Of a stretch of 64,000 bases of DNA, positions 25,524 through 34,465 are shown in pieces (the first letter of the stretch is position 1; every line of letters begins with the position of its first letter). Source of the DNA: Solibacillus sp040273735 (GTDB lineage Bacteria > Bacillota > Bacilli > Bacillales_A > Planococcaceae); the NCBI RefSeq assembly GCF_040273735.1, contig NZ_JBELZM010000015.1, positions 1 to 64,000 of the forward strand. The letters run 5' to 3'. The notes beneath the pieces were generated by a model. That model did no database searches. It saw only the letters and a program-made list of their open reading frames with translations, and had not been told where the DNA came from. Made by a program: the position numbers and the translations under genes.

Positions 25524-26278
25524 CGTACACGAACCCCTTTTTCTTTTAAGTAGCTTTTCACTTCTGCTACGCTCGTTTCTTTATAGTGGAAAATACTCGC
25601 TGCCAATGCGGCATCTGTATCAACATCCTGCAGTACTTCTCGGAAGTGTTCGGCATTCCCTGCTCCGCCGCTCGCGATGACCGGTACTGTTACCGCATCA
25701 CGGACCGCTTTCGTTAAAGCCAGATCAAAGCCTGATTTTTCGCCGTCCTGATTCATCGATGTAAGGAGAATTTCTCCGGCACCTAGACGTACCGCTTCTT
25801 TCGCCCAATCGACTGCTGTCCATGTCGTTTTATTGCGGCCGCCATGTGTATAAACCATCCATGTTCCGTCTTCTTCACTGTACCTCGCGTCGATCGCACA
25901 AACGATACATTGTGCCCCAAAGTAATCCGCACCTTCTTTAATAAGCTGCGGGCGTTCCAGAGCAGATGTGTTGACCGATACTTTATCGGCACCCGCACGT
26001 AAAATACGCTTCATATCATCGATTGTTCTTATTCCGCCTCCTACTGTAAACGGAATCGCCAATGTTGCTGCCGTTTGACGGACAACATCTACCATCGTTT
26101 CCCGACCTTCATGCGAAGCGGAAATATCAAGAAATACAAGCTCATCGGCGCCTTGTTCATCATAAAATTTAGCTAACTCTACAGGATCGCCTGCATCACG
26201 CAATTCTACAAACTGTACCCCTTTTACAACACGTCCTTCTTTCACGTCAAGACATGGAATAATTCGTTTTGTTAACAT
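25520..26278 (-). CDS. hisF: imidazole glycerol phosphate synthase subunit HisF
   Basis: This 252-residue (beta/alpha)8 barrel is the cyclase half of IGP synthase. The N-terminal MLTKRIIPCLDVKEGRVVKG holds the catalytic Asp, the second catalytic Asp is in TSMNQDGEKSGFD, and phosphate sites are FTVGGGIRT and VIASGGAG. It pairs with HisH. The start at 26278 overlaps the hisH stop; a longer frame to 26305 is not supported. Confidence 0.97.
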   Translation of the reverse strand: MLTKRIIPCLDVKEGRVVKGVQFVELRDAGDPVELAKFYDEQGADELVFLDISASHEGRETMVDVVRQTAATLAIPFTVGGGIRTIDDMKRILRAGADKVSVNTSALERPQLIKEGADYFGAQCIVCAIDARYSEEDGTWMVYTHGGRNKTTWTAVDWAKEAVRLGAGEILLTSMNQDGEKSGFDLALTKAVRDAVTVPVIASGGAGNAEHFREVLQDVDTDAALAASIFHYKETSVAEVKSYLKEKGVRVR

Positions 26279-26892
26279 ACGCCCTCTTTCACTCCCTGTG
26301 TCCAAGCCGTCAATAAATACACACCAAACGGCCCTGACTTTTCTGGATGGAACTGCATACCTGTATAATTATCTTTTGCCACGATGCCCGGTACTTGTAC
26401 ATGCTCATAATCAGCTGAGGCGATCAGCTCCATATCATCAATACCGCTCGCATAGTACGAGTGAACAAAGTAGACATGGCGTTCTTGCGGCAAGTCTTCT
26501 TTATTTAACCACGCTGGTGTTTGGTTTAACTTCAGCTCATTCCAGCCCATATGCGGAATGCGTGTAACATCAGTAAAGCGCTGAATACGTCCTTTGAAAA
26601 TGCCAAGACCTTTCGTTTGCGACACTTCATCGCTTTCCTCAAACATCAGCTGCATCCCAAGACAAATGCCAAGCAGTGGCTTTTTCGTCGTTTTAATGAA
26701 ATCGATGAGCCCCGTTTCTTCCAGGCGTTTCATCGCATCCGGAAAAGCGCCTACACCCGGCAGCACATAAGCATCTGCCGCTTCCAACTGTTCAATATCG
26801 CTTGAAACAATTACTCGTACATCCAATCGCTTTAATGCCTGTTCGACACTGAACAGATTGCCCATTCCATAATCAATTACACCTATCTTCAC
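26272..26892 (-). CDS. hisH: imidazole glycerol phosphate synthase subunit HisH
   Basis: This 206-residue class I glutamine amidotransferase feeds ammonia to HisF. The nucleophile Cys is in LLGICLGMQLMFE (about 78-80), and the His-Glu pair in QFHPEKSG near 182. It starts with GTG overlapping the hisB stop by 4 bp. Confidence 0.97.
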   Translation of the reverse strand: MKIGVIDYGMGNLFSVEQALKRLDVRVIVSSDIEQLEAADAYVLPGVGAFPDAMKRLEETGLIDFIKTTKKPLLGICLGMQLMFEESDEVSQTKGLGIFKGRIQRFTDVTRIPHMGWNELKLNQTPAWLNKEDLPQERHVYFVHSYYASGIDDMELIASADYEHVQVPGIVAKDNYTGMQFHPEKSGPFGVYLLTAWTQGVKEGVC

Positions 26893-27482
26893 GTTAACAG
26901 CCCCTTTGTTGATGGCACACCTTTTACACGAGGGTCGATTTCTACCGCAGCATCCAATGCACGTGCCGTTGCTTTAAAAATCGCTTCAATAATATGGTGT
27001 GTATTATGGCCGTATGGAACGATGACATGCAGGTTAATGCGTGCCTCCAGTGCAAACTTCCATAAAAACTCATGGACAAGCTCTGTATCAAAGTTTCCTA
27101 CTTTCGCATTGAGTTCCGGTGTAACGCGGTATTCCAAATGCGGACGGTTTGAGCAGTCAACGACAACTTGTGCTAAAGCGTCGTCCATCGGTACAAATGC
27201 AGTACCGTAGCGTTTGATTCCTTTTTTATCGCCTAACGCTTCACGGAATGCTTGTCCTAAAACAATCCCGATATCTTCTGTCGTATGGTGATCATCAATC
27301 CATGTATCGCCGTCCGCCAGTATTTTGCCGTCAAACAATCCGTGCTTTATAAATAAATCGAGCATATGGTCCATAAAGCCAACACCTGTTTTAATGTCGG
27401 CTTGACCTGTACCGTCCAAGTTGAGCTCTACTTTAATTTTTGTTTCATTTGTATCGCGATCGATTTTTGCAAAACGTGTCAT
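26889..27482 (-). CDS. hisB: imidazoleglycerol-phosphate dehydratase
   Basis: This 197-residue single-function HisB has the two metal-binding HxxHHxxE-type regions DDHHTTEDIGI (about 65) and YGHNTHHIIEAIFKATARAL (about 162). It catalyses step 6 of histidine synthesis. Its ATG overlaps the hisD stop (TAATG). Confidence 0.97.
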   Translation of the reverse strand: MTRFAKIDRDTNETKIKVELNLDGTGQADIKTGVGFMDHMLDLFIKHGLFDGKILADGDTWIDDHHTTEDIGIVLGQAFREALGDKKGIKRYGTAFVPMDDALAQVVVDCSNRPHLEYRVTPELNAKVGNFDTELVHEFLWKFALEARINLHVIVPYGHNTHHIIEAIFKATARALDAAVEIDPRVKGVPSTKGLLT

Positions 27483-28762
27483 TATTCTTCTCCTTTATCC
27501 CAGCCGCGCGATTCTACCGCCCTTGCATGTCCTTCCAACCCTTCAAGTCGTGCAAGGCGCGCAATCTTCGGCGCATTTTGTTGCCAAGTTTTTTCGCTAT
27601 AATATACAACGCTCGTGCGCTTAATAAAATCATCGACATTTAAGCCACTTGCAAAACGCGCTGTTGAGTTCGTCGGTAATACGTGATTCGTGCCTGCAAA
27701 GTAATCTCCTACCGGCTCCGAGCTATAGCGGCCGATAAAAATAGCACCGGCATGTGTAATCATTTCCGAAACCTTTTCAGCATTTTCCGTAATGACTTCC
27801 AAATGTTCAGGTGCCAATGAATTAACAGCACGTACCGCATCTTTAATGGATTCCGCTACGTAAATATGACCGAAGTTTTCAATTGATTTTCGCGCAATCG
27901 ACTGTCGCGGTAATTTTGATAATTGAATCTCGACCTGATCTGCCACTGCATCCGCCAAGTCATCGCTTGTTGTGATCAGAACAGCACATGCTAATGTGTC
28001 ATGCTCTGCCTGTGATAGCAGGTCAGCAGCAATTTCATCGGCATACGCACTTTCATCCGCTAAAATACAAATTTCTGACGGACCGGCAATCATATCAATT
28101 GCCACTTCACCGAATACCTCACGCTTTGCCAATGCTACGAATATATTGCCCGGACCTGTAATTTTATCTACCGGGGCAATCGATTCCGTTCCGTATGCTA
28201 ATGCAGCAATTGCCTGTGCGCCGCCTACTTTGTAAATTTCCGTCACACCTAAAATATGTGCTGCAACGAGTACAGCTTCCGGCAATTTCCCGTCATTTCC
28301 TGCAGGTGATGTAATGACAATGCGTTTTACTCCCGCAACTTGCGCCGGGATAACATTCATTAATACAGAAGAAGGGTATGCTGCTGATCCGCCAGGAACA
28401 TATAACCCTACTGCATCAAGCGGTGTAATCCTTTGCCCTAAATAAGACCCGTCTTCTAGCGGCAACTGGAATCCCGTACGTTTTTGTTCATTATGATAGC
28501 GATAAATATTATCTGCCGCTTCCTGTAAATCACCGTATAATTGCGGATTAAAGTTTTTAACCGCTTCAACGATTTCACTTTCGGCTACGCGTAAGTTTTC
28601 AGGTGCAAAACCGTCCCATTTTTCACTGTAGTATTTAATCGCCGCATCACCTTTTGTACGCACATCCTGAATGACTTCACGTACCGTTTGCAGCTGCTGT
28701 TCATTGCCTTGCTCGAGTTGGCGTTTTAAAGAAATATCGTTATCCAAAATTGTTATTTTCAT
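27482..28762 (-). CDS. hisD: histidinol dehydrogenase
   Basis: This 426-residue Zn enzyme performs the last two oxidations to histidine. Family marks include VPGGSAAYPSSVLMNVIPA, DMIAGPSEICILADE (about 235) and SQAEHDTLACAVL, with the catalytic Glu-His region APEHLEV near 325. An AAGAGGGG site before ATG 28762 sets the start. Confidence 0.97.
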   Translation of the reverse strand: MKITILDNDISLKRQLEQGNEQQLQTVREVIQDVRTKGDAAIKYYSEKWDGFAPENLRVAESEIVEAVKNFNPQLYGDLQEAADNIYRYHNEQKRTGFQLPLEDGSYLGQRITPLDAVGLYVPGGSAAYPSSVLMNVIPAQVAGVKRIVITSPAGNDGKLPEAVLVAAHILGVTEIYKVGGAQAIAALAYGTESIAPVDKITGPGNIFVALAKREVFGEVAIDMIAGPSEICILADESAYADEIAADLLSQAEHDTLACAVLITTSDDLADAVADQVEIQLSKLPRQSIARKSIENFGHIYVAESIKDAVRAVNSLAPEHLEVITENAEKVSEMITHAGAIFIGRYSSEPVGDYFAGTNHVLPTNSTARFASGLNVDDFIKRTSVVYYSEKTWQQNAPKIARLARLEGLEGHARAVESRGWDKGEE

Positions 28763-28776
28763 CTCGTCGGCCCCTC

Positions 28777-29400
28777 TTATTTCACACATTTTTTCAATCG
28801 TGTAACTAAATCTTGAATGCGGTCACTTTTCATGCGATAGCTTACAGGATTCGCGATTAAACGGGATGAAACTTCGGCAATATGCTCATATTCCACTAAG
28901 CCATTTTCCTTCAATGTACGACCCGTTGAAACAATATCGACAATGCGATCAGCCAGGCCAATCATCGGTGCTAGTTCAATCGATCCGTTCAGCTCGATAA
29001 TCTCTACCTGCTCGCCGATTCCTTTGTAATACTTCATCGCAATATTCGGATACTTCGTCGCAATACGCGGCGCAATTTCATTAATTGTTGTATTTGGCAA
29101 ACCTGCTGAAGCGATATAGCATTCACTGATCTTCAAATCGAGCAGCTCATGGACAGTCCGGCGCTGCTCAAGTAAAACATCTTTACCCGCAATTCCGATA
29201 TCCGCAACCCCATGCTCGACATAAACCGGTACGTCCATCGGTTTCGCTAAAATAAAGCTAATGTTTTCCTCAGGTATTTCAATCATAAGTTTACGCGACA
29301 TTTCCACTTCTTCAGGAAGGTTAAAGCCAGCCTCCAGCAGCATTTCATAAGCTTCTTCGAAAATACGGCCTTTTGGCATCGCAATTGTTAGCTTTGTCAT
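28777..29400 (-). CDS. hisG: ATP phosphoribosyltransferase, short form
   Basis: This 207-residue short HisG catalyses the first step, ATP plus PRPP to phosphoribosyl-ATP. It starts MTKLTIAMPKGRIFEEAYEML, and the PRPP-binding motif DIVSTGRTLKENGL lies near 165. Short HisG lacks the C-terminal regulatory domain and depends on HisZ, which is encoded just upstream. The start at 29400 has an AGGGAGG site. Confidence 0.96.
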   Translation of the reverse strand: MTKLTIAMPKGRIFEEAYEMLLEAGFNLPEEVEMSRKLMIEIPEENISFILAKPMDVPVYVEHGVADIGIAGKDVLLEQRRTVHELLDLKISECYIASAGLPNTTINEIAPRIATKYPNIAMKYYKGIGEQVEIIELNGSIELAPMIGLADRIVDIVSTGRTLKENGLVEYEHIAEVSSRLIANPVSYRMKSDRIQDLVTRLKKCVK

Positions 29401-29404
29401 TTGT

Positions 29405-30565
29405 TTACGCCTCCCTGCTATTGTATTCATTAACGATTTTAAAGTGAGCTTTTAATGCTTCAATATTTTCGATGCCTTCATATGATTGGAAAGTCACTTG
29501 TTTTCCTTGCTCACGAAGCAGCTGTACTGCCTGTAATGCTTCTGCAAAACGTTCAGCCGCAAACAATACAAGCACTTCATCTTTTTCGACGTTGATTTTC
29601 GGCATTGCTTCAAATACACGGTCAACACGTAAACCAAAACCTGTTGCACCGGCTTGCGAACCAAAATGCTGCATTAAGCCGTCATAACGTCCGCCATTTC
29701 CTAACGGGAACCCGCTGCCTGAAGCAAACACTTCAAATAACATCCCTGTGTAATAACTCATATGGCTTGATAATGTGAAATCGAAAGCGATGTACTCCTC
29801 ATAGCCGGCAGCATCCAATATTCTCGCCAAGTTTCGCATATATTCCAGCGCATCATTTTTGCGCACATATTTTTCGATTGCTTCAATTGAAGGAAGACTG
29901 ATCGCATCTTCAATATAGGCTAACAGTGCATCGGATTTTGTTTTCGGCAAATCAAATGCCAGTACCGCTTCTTCAAATCCGACAAAATTTCGTTGAACAA
30001 GTAGATCATTTAAATCATCTGCCTGTGCATCACTTTCTGTATAGTCCTTTAAAATGCAGCTTAATACTCCTGCATGTCCGATTGTTACTTTGAAATCTGT
30101 AATTTGGTAGGCCTTTACTAAATCGATTGCCGTCATGATCACTTCTGCATCGGCATACACGGAATTGTCACCAATCAGTTCAATTCCCATTTGATCGAAT
30201 TCAGCCGGGCGCCCGCCTTCACGCTGCTGTGCACGGAATACATTTGCAAAATAAGCAAGGCGTTGCGGAATTTTCTCTTTCAGTAACTTCGATGTTGCAA
30301 CACGGGCAATCGGTGTTGTCATATCAGGTCGTAGTACAAGGGTATTCCCTTGGCTATCAACCAATTTAAAAAGTCGGGCATCGGAAATTGCAGATGCTTT
30401 TCCGATCGTATCGTAATATTCAACAGATGGTGTTTTTATAAATTCATAGCCGCGCTCACGTAGCAGTGCTCGTCCTGTTGAGCGGATTAATTCAAGTTTT
30501 TCGTAAATTTCCGGTAACGTATCACGCATTCCAAGTGGCTTTTCAAACATTTTAATCGATGACAT
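29405..30565 (-). CDS. hisZ: ATP phosphoribosyltransferase regulatory subunit HisZ
   Basis: This 386-residue paralogue of histidyl-tRNA synthetase has the class II core (TLVLRPDMTTPIARV, FRAQQREGGRPAEFDQMGIELIG, GRYDGLMQHFG) but no anticodon-binding domain. It activates short HisG and makes it sensitive to histidine. It is first in the his operon. The start is taken as ATG 30565, eight bases after AGGAT; a GTG at 30571 is also in frame. Confidence 0.93.
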   Translation of the reverse strand: MSSIKMFEKPLGMRDTLPEIYEKLELIRSTGRALLRERGYEFIKTPSVEYYDTIGKASAISDARLFKLVDSQGNTLVLRPDMTTPIARVATSKLLKEKIPQRLAYFANVFRAQQREGGRPAEFDQMGIELIGDNSVYADAEVIMTAIDLVKAYQITDFKVTIGHAGVLSCILKDYTESDAQADDLNDLLVQRNFVGFEEAVLAFDLPKTKSDALLAYIEDAISLPSIEAIEKYVRKNDALEYMRNLARILDAAGYEEYIAFDFTLSSHMSYYTGMLFEVFASGSGFPLGNGGRYDGLMQHFGSQAGATGFGLRVDRVFEAMPKINVEKDEVLVLFAAERFAEALQAVQLLREQGKQVTFQSYEGIENIEALKAHFKIVNEYNSREA

Positions 30566-30610
30566 TTTCACACATCCTAATTTTTATACTTGGCTAAATT
30601 CTGTATACTA

Positions 30611-30644
30611 CACTTTAGTATACTAGAGTGTTAAATCACTAGTG
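30611..30644 (-). promoter_or_regulatory. palindromic candidate operator of the his operon
   Basis: The 20-bp near-perfect palindrome CACTTTAGTATACTAGAGTG (30611-30630, one mismatch) is followed by the perfect 8-bp palindrome CACTAGTG (30637-30644). Both lie just downstream of the -10 box, over the expected transcription start. The size and the CTAG-type core recall operators of TrpR-family repressors; a YerC/HisR-type regulator is a candidate. This is inference from sequence only. Confidence 0.5.
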
Positions 30645-30653
30645 TATGAAAGT

Positions 30654-30682
30654 ATTTTACTGCTACTTATGTTCGTAGTCAA
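30654..30682 (-). promoter_or_regulatory. sigma-A promoter of the his operon
   Basis: On the minus strand a -35 box TTGACT (30682-30677) and a -10 box TAAAAT (30659-30654) are separated by 17 bp. The start point would be near 30647, about 80 nt before hisZ. Confidence 0.7.
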
Positions 30683-30784
30683 TGGATTCATACAAATATT
30701 TAGTTAATTTAATTTTCTGATATATTTTTATATTATACATCATCTTTTGCCGAATTTAGTTTTGTGGCGGAAAAGACATAAAAA

Positions 30785-30820
30785 AATATCCATCTCCGCA
30801 TTAGTGGAAAAATGGATATT
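30785..30820 (-). terminator. terminator of the hprK-lgt-ppaX-acetyltransferase group
   Basis: A 9-bp stem, AATATCCAT/ATGGATATT, is followed by TTTTT on the minus strand, 7 bp after the acetyltransferase stop. It isolates the his operon from the genes upstream. Confidence 0.85.
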
Positions 30821-30826
30821 CTGCAT

Positions 30827-31357
30827 TTAATTTTGCCAAACCCGCTTGTCATTCTTATTTCGTTCTGCCATTTCTTCCGCAGTGAAAATAATGCGCATCG
30901 GATTGCCGCCTGCCATTGCGCCTGCCGGTACATCCTTATGTACCAATGTTGCCGCAGAAACGATCGCCCCGTCTCCAATTTTCACACCCGGTAAAATCGT
31001 CGAGTTTGCTCCAACCATAACATTGCTGCCAATTTCGACATTACCAAGCCGGTATTCTTCAATTAAATACTCATGCGCTAAAATTGTCGTATTAAAGCCG
31101 ATGATTGAATTATCGCCGACAGAAATACGCTCCGGAAACATGGAATCAGGCATGACCATCAATGCCAACGATGCCTGCTTGCCGATTTTCATCTTTAAAA
31201 ACGAGCGGTACAGCCAGTTTTTCCAAGCCATAACCGGGGTAACCCGTCCAATTTGGATAACAATAAAGCATTTCATGACTTTCCAAAAGGAAACGGTATT
31301 ATAAACTTTCCATAGTGAATTCGCACCTTGAACTTTGTAGCGTTCTGTTCTGCGCAT
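30827..31357 (-). CDS. acyltransferase with left-handed beta-helix (YvoF type)
   Basis: This 176-residue protein has hexapeptide repeats over its C-terminal half (SVGDNSIIGFNTTILAHEYLIE, NVEIGSNVMVGANSTILPGVKIGDGAIVSAATLVHKDV), typical of acetyltransferases of the maltose/galactoside/NodL group. The acceptor is unknown. It follows ppaX by 2 bp, as B. subtilis yvoF does. Confidence 0.85.
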   Translation of the reverse strand: MRRTERYKVQGANSLWKVYNTVSFWKVMKCFIVIQIGRVTPVMAWKNWLYRSFLKMKIGKQASLALMVMPDSMFPERISVGDNSIIGFNTTILAHEYLIEEYRLGNVEIGSNVMVGANSTILPGVKIGDGAIVSAATLVHKDVPAGAMAGGNPMRIIFTAEEMAERNKNDKRVWQN

Positions 31358-31359
31358 GC

Positions 31360-32001
31360 CTATTCCCCTTTCACAATTTCCAATAAATCACGCATATGAT
31401 GAAGCATATAGGTCGGCTTATAGGACATTAAATAGTCGACACCTTTAGCAGACCACGCAACACCCGCTGTTCGGACACCTGCATTTTGCCCGCCTTCAAT
31501 ATCATGCGAATTGTCACCAATCATGATTGCTTCCTCTTTACCGACACCTAGCTTTTGGAGTGCTAGAAGAACCGGTTCCGGATGTGGCTTCACATGTTCC
31601 ACGTCATCTAACCCGACAATAATATCAAAGAACTGTTCTGCACAAAGAACTTTCAAACCGCGGGCAAGGCTTTCTCTGCTTTTCGTTGAAACAATCGCCA
31701 TTTTGATGCCTAAATTATGGAGCTCTTCCAATGTTTCGACTACTGCTTCATAGCTTGTTACTAAACGGTCATGGTTGATTGCGTTCCACTCTTTATATTT
31801 CCCAATCATTACATCGGTTTCGCCCGGTGTTAATTCGTCAAACGTCTGTTTTAATGACGGACCGATGAATCTTAGGCAGTCTTCTGTCGAATATTGCCCG
31901 GGAAATTTTTCGTCAAAAATATACATGAAGGTCTGGATGATTAAATCATTAGTATTTAATAATGTGCCGTCAAAATCAAACAGCAAGGCTTTTGTTTTCA
32001 T
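31360..32001 (-). CDS. ppaX: pyrophosphatase PpaX (HAD family)
   Basis: This 213-residue HAD hydrolase has motif I DFDGTLLNTND (about 9-19), motif II in VSTKS (about 104), and motif III/IV in MIGDNSHDIEGGQNAG (about 175). In B. subtilis PpaX removes the pyrophosphate produced when HPr kinase/phosphorylase dephosphorylates Ser46-P. Clustering with hprK supports that role. Phosphoglycolate phosphatase is the alternative name for close relatives. Confidence 0.9.
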   Translation of the reverse strand: MKTKALLFDFDGTLLNTNDLIIQTFMYIFDEKFPGQYSTEDCLRFIGPSLKQTFDELTPGETDVMIGKYKEWNAINHDRLVTSYEAVVETLEELHNLGIKMAIVSTKSRESLARGLKVLCAEQFFDIIVGLDDVEHVKPHPEPVLLALQKLGVGKEEAIMIGDNSHDIEGGQNAGVRTAGVAWSAKGVDYLMSYKPTYMLHHMRDLLEIVKGE

Positions 32002-32026
32002 ACTGAAGTATGCTCCCTTTTAAAAA

Positions 32027-32050
32027 ACCGCTCGCACTAATGCAAACGGT
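32027..32050 (-). terminator. probable lgt terminator
   Basis: The minus strand has ACCG and CGGT arms with an inner TGCA/TGCG pairing and a following run of six T. It sits 46 bp after the lgt stop and before ppaX, so it may be partial. Confidence 0.55.
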
Positions 32051-32095
32051 GTTAAATATTATTTCCCCAATTGGAGGTGATTTTTATTTCGAAAA

Positions 32096-32968
32096 TTATT
32101 TCTTCTTGCTCTTCTTATTTTTATTATTATTTTTAGTCGCAGCAGGTTTTTCTTCATCTAAATAATGAATAACCGGTTTTACTTTCATGCGGCGATAAAC
32201 AATGGCAATAATACCGACTGCAATACCGATGATCGAAACAACTTGTGCTGAGCGCAAATCGCCTACTAAGTATAAGCTATCTGTACGCAAGCCTTCGATG
32301 TAGAAACGTCCGATTGAATACCAGATTAAATAGAAGAAAAACATTTCACCGCGTCGCCAGTTCAACTTGCGGGCAAACAGCAAGATGACTAAACCGACTA
32401 CGTTCCATAATGATTCATATAAGAAAGTCGGGTGTACATAGTTCCCGTCTTCTCGAATGTACATTTGTTCAATCAGCCAGTTCGGTAAAAACAGGCCTTC
32501 TAAAAATTCTCGTGATACTGGGCCGCCATATGCTTCCTGGTTCACGAAGTTGCCCCAGCGTCCAATAATTTGACCAACGAGAATACTCGGTGCTGCAATA
32601 TCGGCCAGTTTTAAGAAGCTCACTTTGCGCTTTTTCGTAAATATGTATGCTGTAATAAACGCTCCGATTAACGCACCGTGAATTGCAATACCGCCATTCC
32701 AAATTTGAATGATACTGCCCGGATGCTGGCTATAGTAGTCCCACTTCATCACAACGTAATACACGCGGGCTGACAAGATTGAAATCGGAATCGCCCAGAT
32801 GAGCAGGTCGGCGAAAAATTCCGGATCCAACCCACGGCGGACCGACTCTTTTTGTGCCAGGAAGTAGGCAACGACAATCCCGAGCCCGATAATGATTCCG
32901 TACCAGTTCACCGGTATTGGTCCTAAATGGAATGCTACCGGATTAATTGCTAATAAATTTGTAACCAT
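32096..32968 (-). CDS. lgt: phosphatidylglycerol-prolipoprotein diacylglyceryl transferase
   Basis: This 290-residue membrane enzyme has about seven transmembrane helices. It adds diacylglycerol to the lipobox cysteine of prelipoproteins. Conserved parts are WNGGIAIHGALIGAF near 90 and GRWGNFVNQEAYGGPVS near 136, the Lgt signature. The C-terminus ends in a lysine/asparagine-rich tail. It lies 23 bp after hprK, as in B. subtilis. Clients in this window include PrsA, two binding proteins, cytochrome c-551 and a FixH-like protein. Confidence 0.97.
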   Translation of the reverse strand: MVTNLLAINPVAFHLGPIPVNWYGIIIGLGIVVAYFLAQKESVRRGLDPEFFADLLIWAIPISILSARVYYVVMKWDYYSQHPGSIIQIWNGGIAIHGALIGAFITAYIFTKKRKVSFLKLADIAAPSILVGQIIGRWGNFVNQEAYGGPVSREFLEGLFLPNWLIEQMYIREDGNYVHPTFLYESLWNVVGLVILLFARKLNWRRGEMFFFYLIWYSIGRFYIEGLRTDSLYLVGDLRSAQVVSIIGIAVGIIAIVYRRMKVKPVIHYLDEEKPAATKNNNKNKKSKKK

Positions 32969-32991
32969 AAACTTCTCCCTTCAACTACCTA

Positions 32992-33930
32992 TTAATAATC
33001 GTCTATTTCATCATTCGGTACAAGCATATCGTCCAGACGACGTGAAAATTCCTCAGCTGCATTGACTCCCATTTTCTTCAGACGGTAGTTCATCGCAGCT
33101 ACTTCAATAATTACAGATACATTTCGTCCTGGCTGTACTGGAATTGTCAGCTTTGTTACTTCTGAGTCAATAATTTTCATCTTTTCCTCATCCAAGCCTA
33201 GACGATCATAAAACTTATCCGGATCCCATGTTTCAAGCTCTATTATTAATGTAATACGCTTGTAGGGACGCACTGCACTTGCACCAAACAATGTCATAAT
33301 ATCGATAATTCCAATACCGCGAATTTCCAGCAGATGTTCCAATAATGGGGGCGGGAATCCAACAAGCATGTTTTCGCCTTCCTGACGAATTTCCACACTG
33401 TCATCTGCCACTAACCGATGCCCTTTTTTTACAAGCTCTAGTGCCGTCTCACTTTTACCAACACCACTTTTTCCAATAATAAGGACACCAATTCCATATA
33501 CATCAACAAGTACCCCGTGAATAGCAGTTGTAGGGGCAAGCTTGCTCTCCAAAAAGTTCGTCAATCGGCTCGAAAATCTAGTAGTCGTCAGCTTCGTAAC
33601 GAGCACCGGGACATGATTTTCATTCGATGCATCGATTAGCTCCTGAGGCACGTCCAAACCGCGCGAAATAATAATTGCCGGCGTTTCATCCGAGCAAAGC
33701 TGTTTCATCCGGCTTCTTTTTTCCTTTTCAGGCAACATTTCAAAAAACGAGAGCTCTGTTTTACCTAACAGCTGAACACGGTCAGCTGGATAATGTGTAA
33801 AGTAACCGGCCATTTCCAAACCTGGGCGGGATATATCACTCGTCGTTATGTATCGTCCAACCCCGGCTTCCCCACTGACTAGCTCCAAATTAAACTTTTC
33901 CATAACATCTTTCGCAATTACTTGAATCAT
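32992..33930 (-). CDS. hprK: HPr kinase/phosphorylase
   Basis: This 312-residue bifunctional enzyme phosphorylates HPr and Crh at Ser46 and reverses the reaction with phosphate. The P-loop GKSGVGKSETALEL lies at about 153-166, followed by VADDSVEI and the family signature EIRGIGIIDIMTLFGASAVR near 200-222. It is first of the hprK-lgt-ppaX group. Crh is encoded 15 kb away in the same window. Confidence 0.97.
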   Translation of the reverse strand: MIQVIAKDVMEKFNLELVSGEAGVGRYITTSDISRPGLEMAGYFTHYPADRVQLLGKTELSFFEMLPEKEKRSRMKQLCSDETPAIIISRGLDVPQELIDASNENHVPVLVTKLTTTRFSSRLTNFLESKLAPTTAIHGVLVDVYGIGVLIIGKSGVGKSETALELVKKGHRLVADDSVEIRQEGENMLVGFPPPLLEHLLEIRGIGIIDIMTLFGASAVRPYKRITLIIELETWDPDKFYDRLGLDEEKMKIIDSEVTKLTIPVQPGRNVSVIIEVAAMNYRLKKMGVNAAEEFSRRLDDMLVPNDEIDDY

Positions 33931-34058
33931 AAATTTGGTACGCTCCTATCTTCTAGCATCTCCACTGTATTTTATCATGTCTATCCCATTTCCAATATAT
34001 AACGCGCTTAGTTTTTTAAATTATCAATCACATCAGGTGGTTATTCGCTGAAAAGGTA

Positions 34059-34092
34059 AAAAAAGATGAAGCGAATAAAGCTCCATCTTTTT
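34059..34092 (-). terminator. cytochrome c-551 gene terminator
   Basis: The stem GATGGAGC/GCTTCATC (minus strand, one G-T pair) is flanked by runs of A and T, 10 bp past the cccB stop. It could work in both directions. Confidence 0.88.
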
Positions 34093-34102
34093 TATGTATA
34101 AC

Positions 34103-34414
34103 TTACTTTAATGTTGATAAATACTCTGCAGCTGCTTCCGCTTTTTCACCTTTTACAATACCTGGAGGCATACGGTCTTTACCATTTAAAATAATATCCA
34201 AAATTTCTTCTTCCGAATATTTTGCACCTAATTGGTTCAACGCTGGCGCATTACCGCCTTGTAATTGACCGCCATGGCATGTTGCGCACGATTGCTGAAC
34301 AACACTTTTTCCATCGATTTCAGCTGTTTCGCCGTTTGATGCCGAATCATCTCCACCGCATGCAGCAAGGAAAATTGCTGAACCGAAAACTAATGTAAGT
34401 AAACTCTTTTTCAT
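34103..34414 (-). CDS. cccB: membrane-anchored cytochrome c-551
   Basis: This 103-residue lipoprotein has a signal peptide ending in LAAC (Cys about 19), a short linker rich in Gly, Ser and Asp, then a class I cytochrome c domain with the haem motif CATCH (about 45-49) and a Met ligand in DRMPPGIV. It carries electrons on the outer face of the membrane. GGAGGGG before ATG 34414 fixes the start. The next gene upstream encodes a YitT protein, as in B. subtilis cccB-yvjA. Confidence 0.93.
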   Translation of the reverse strand: MKKSLLTLVFGSAIFLAACGGDDSASNGETAEIDGKSVVQQSCATCHGGQLQGGNAPALNQLGAKYSEEEILDIILNGKDRMPPGIVKGEKAEAAAEYLSTLK

Positions 34415-34465
34415 TCTGAACCCCTCCAAAAATGAACTACTATTGCACTATCAATTATAACAAAC

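Noticed and set aside
28777..29400. truncated hisG pseudogene
   Set aside because: The short form is a regular HisG type that works with HisZ, which is encoded just upstream.
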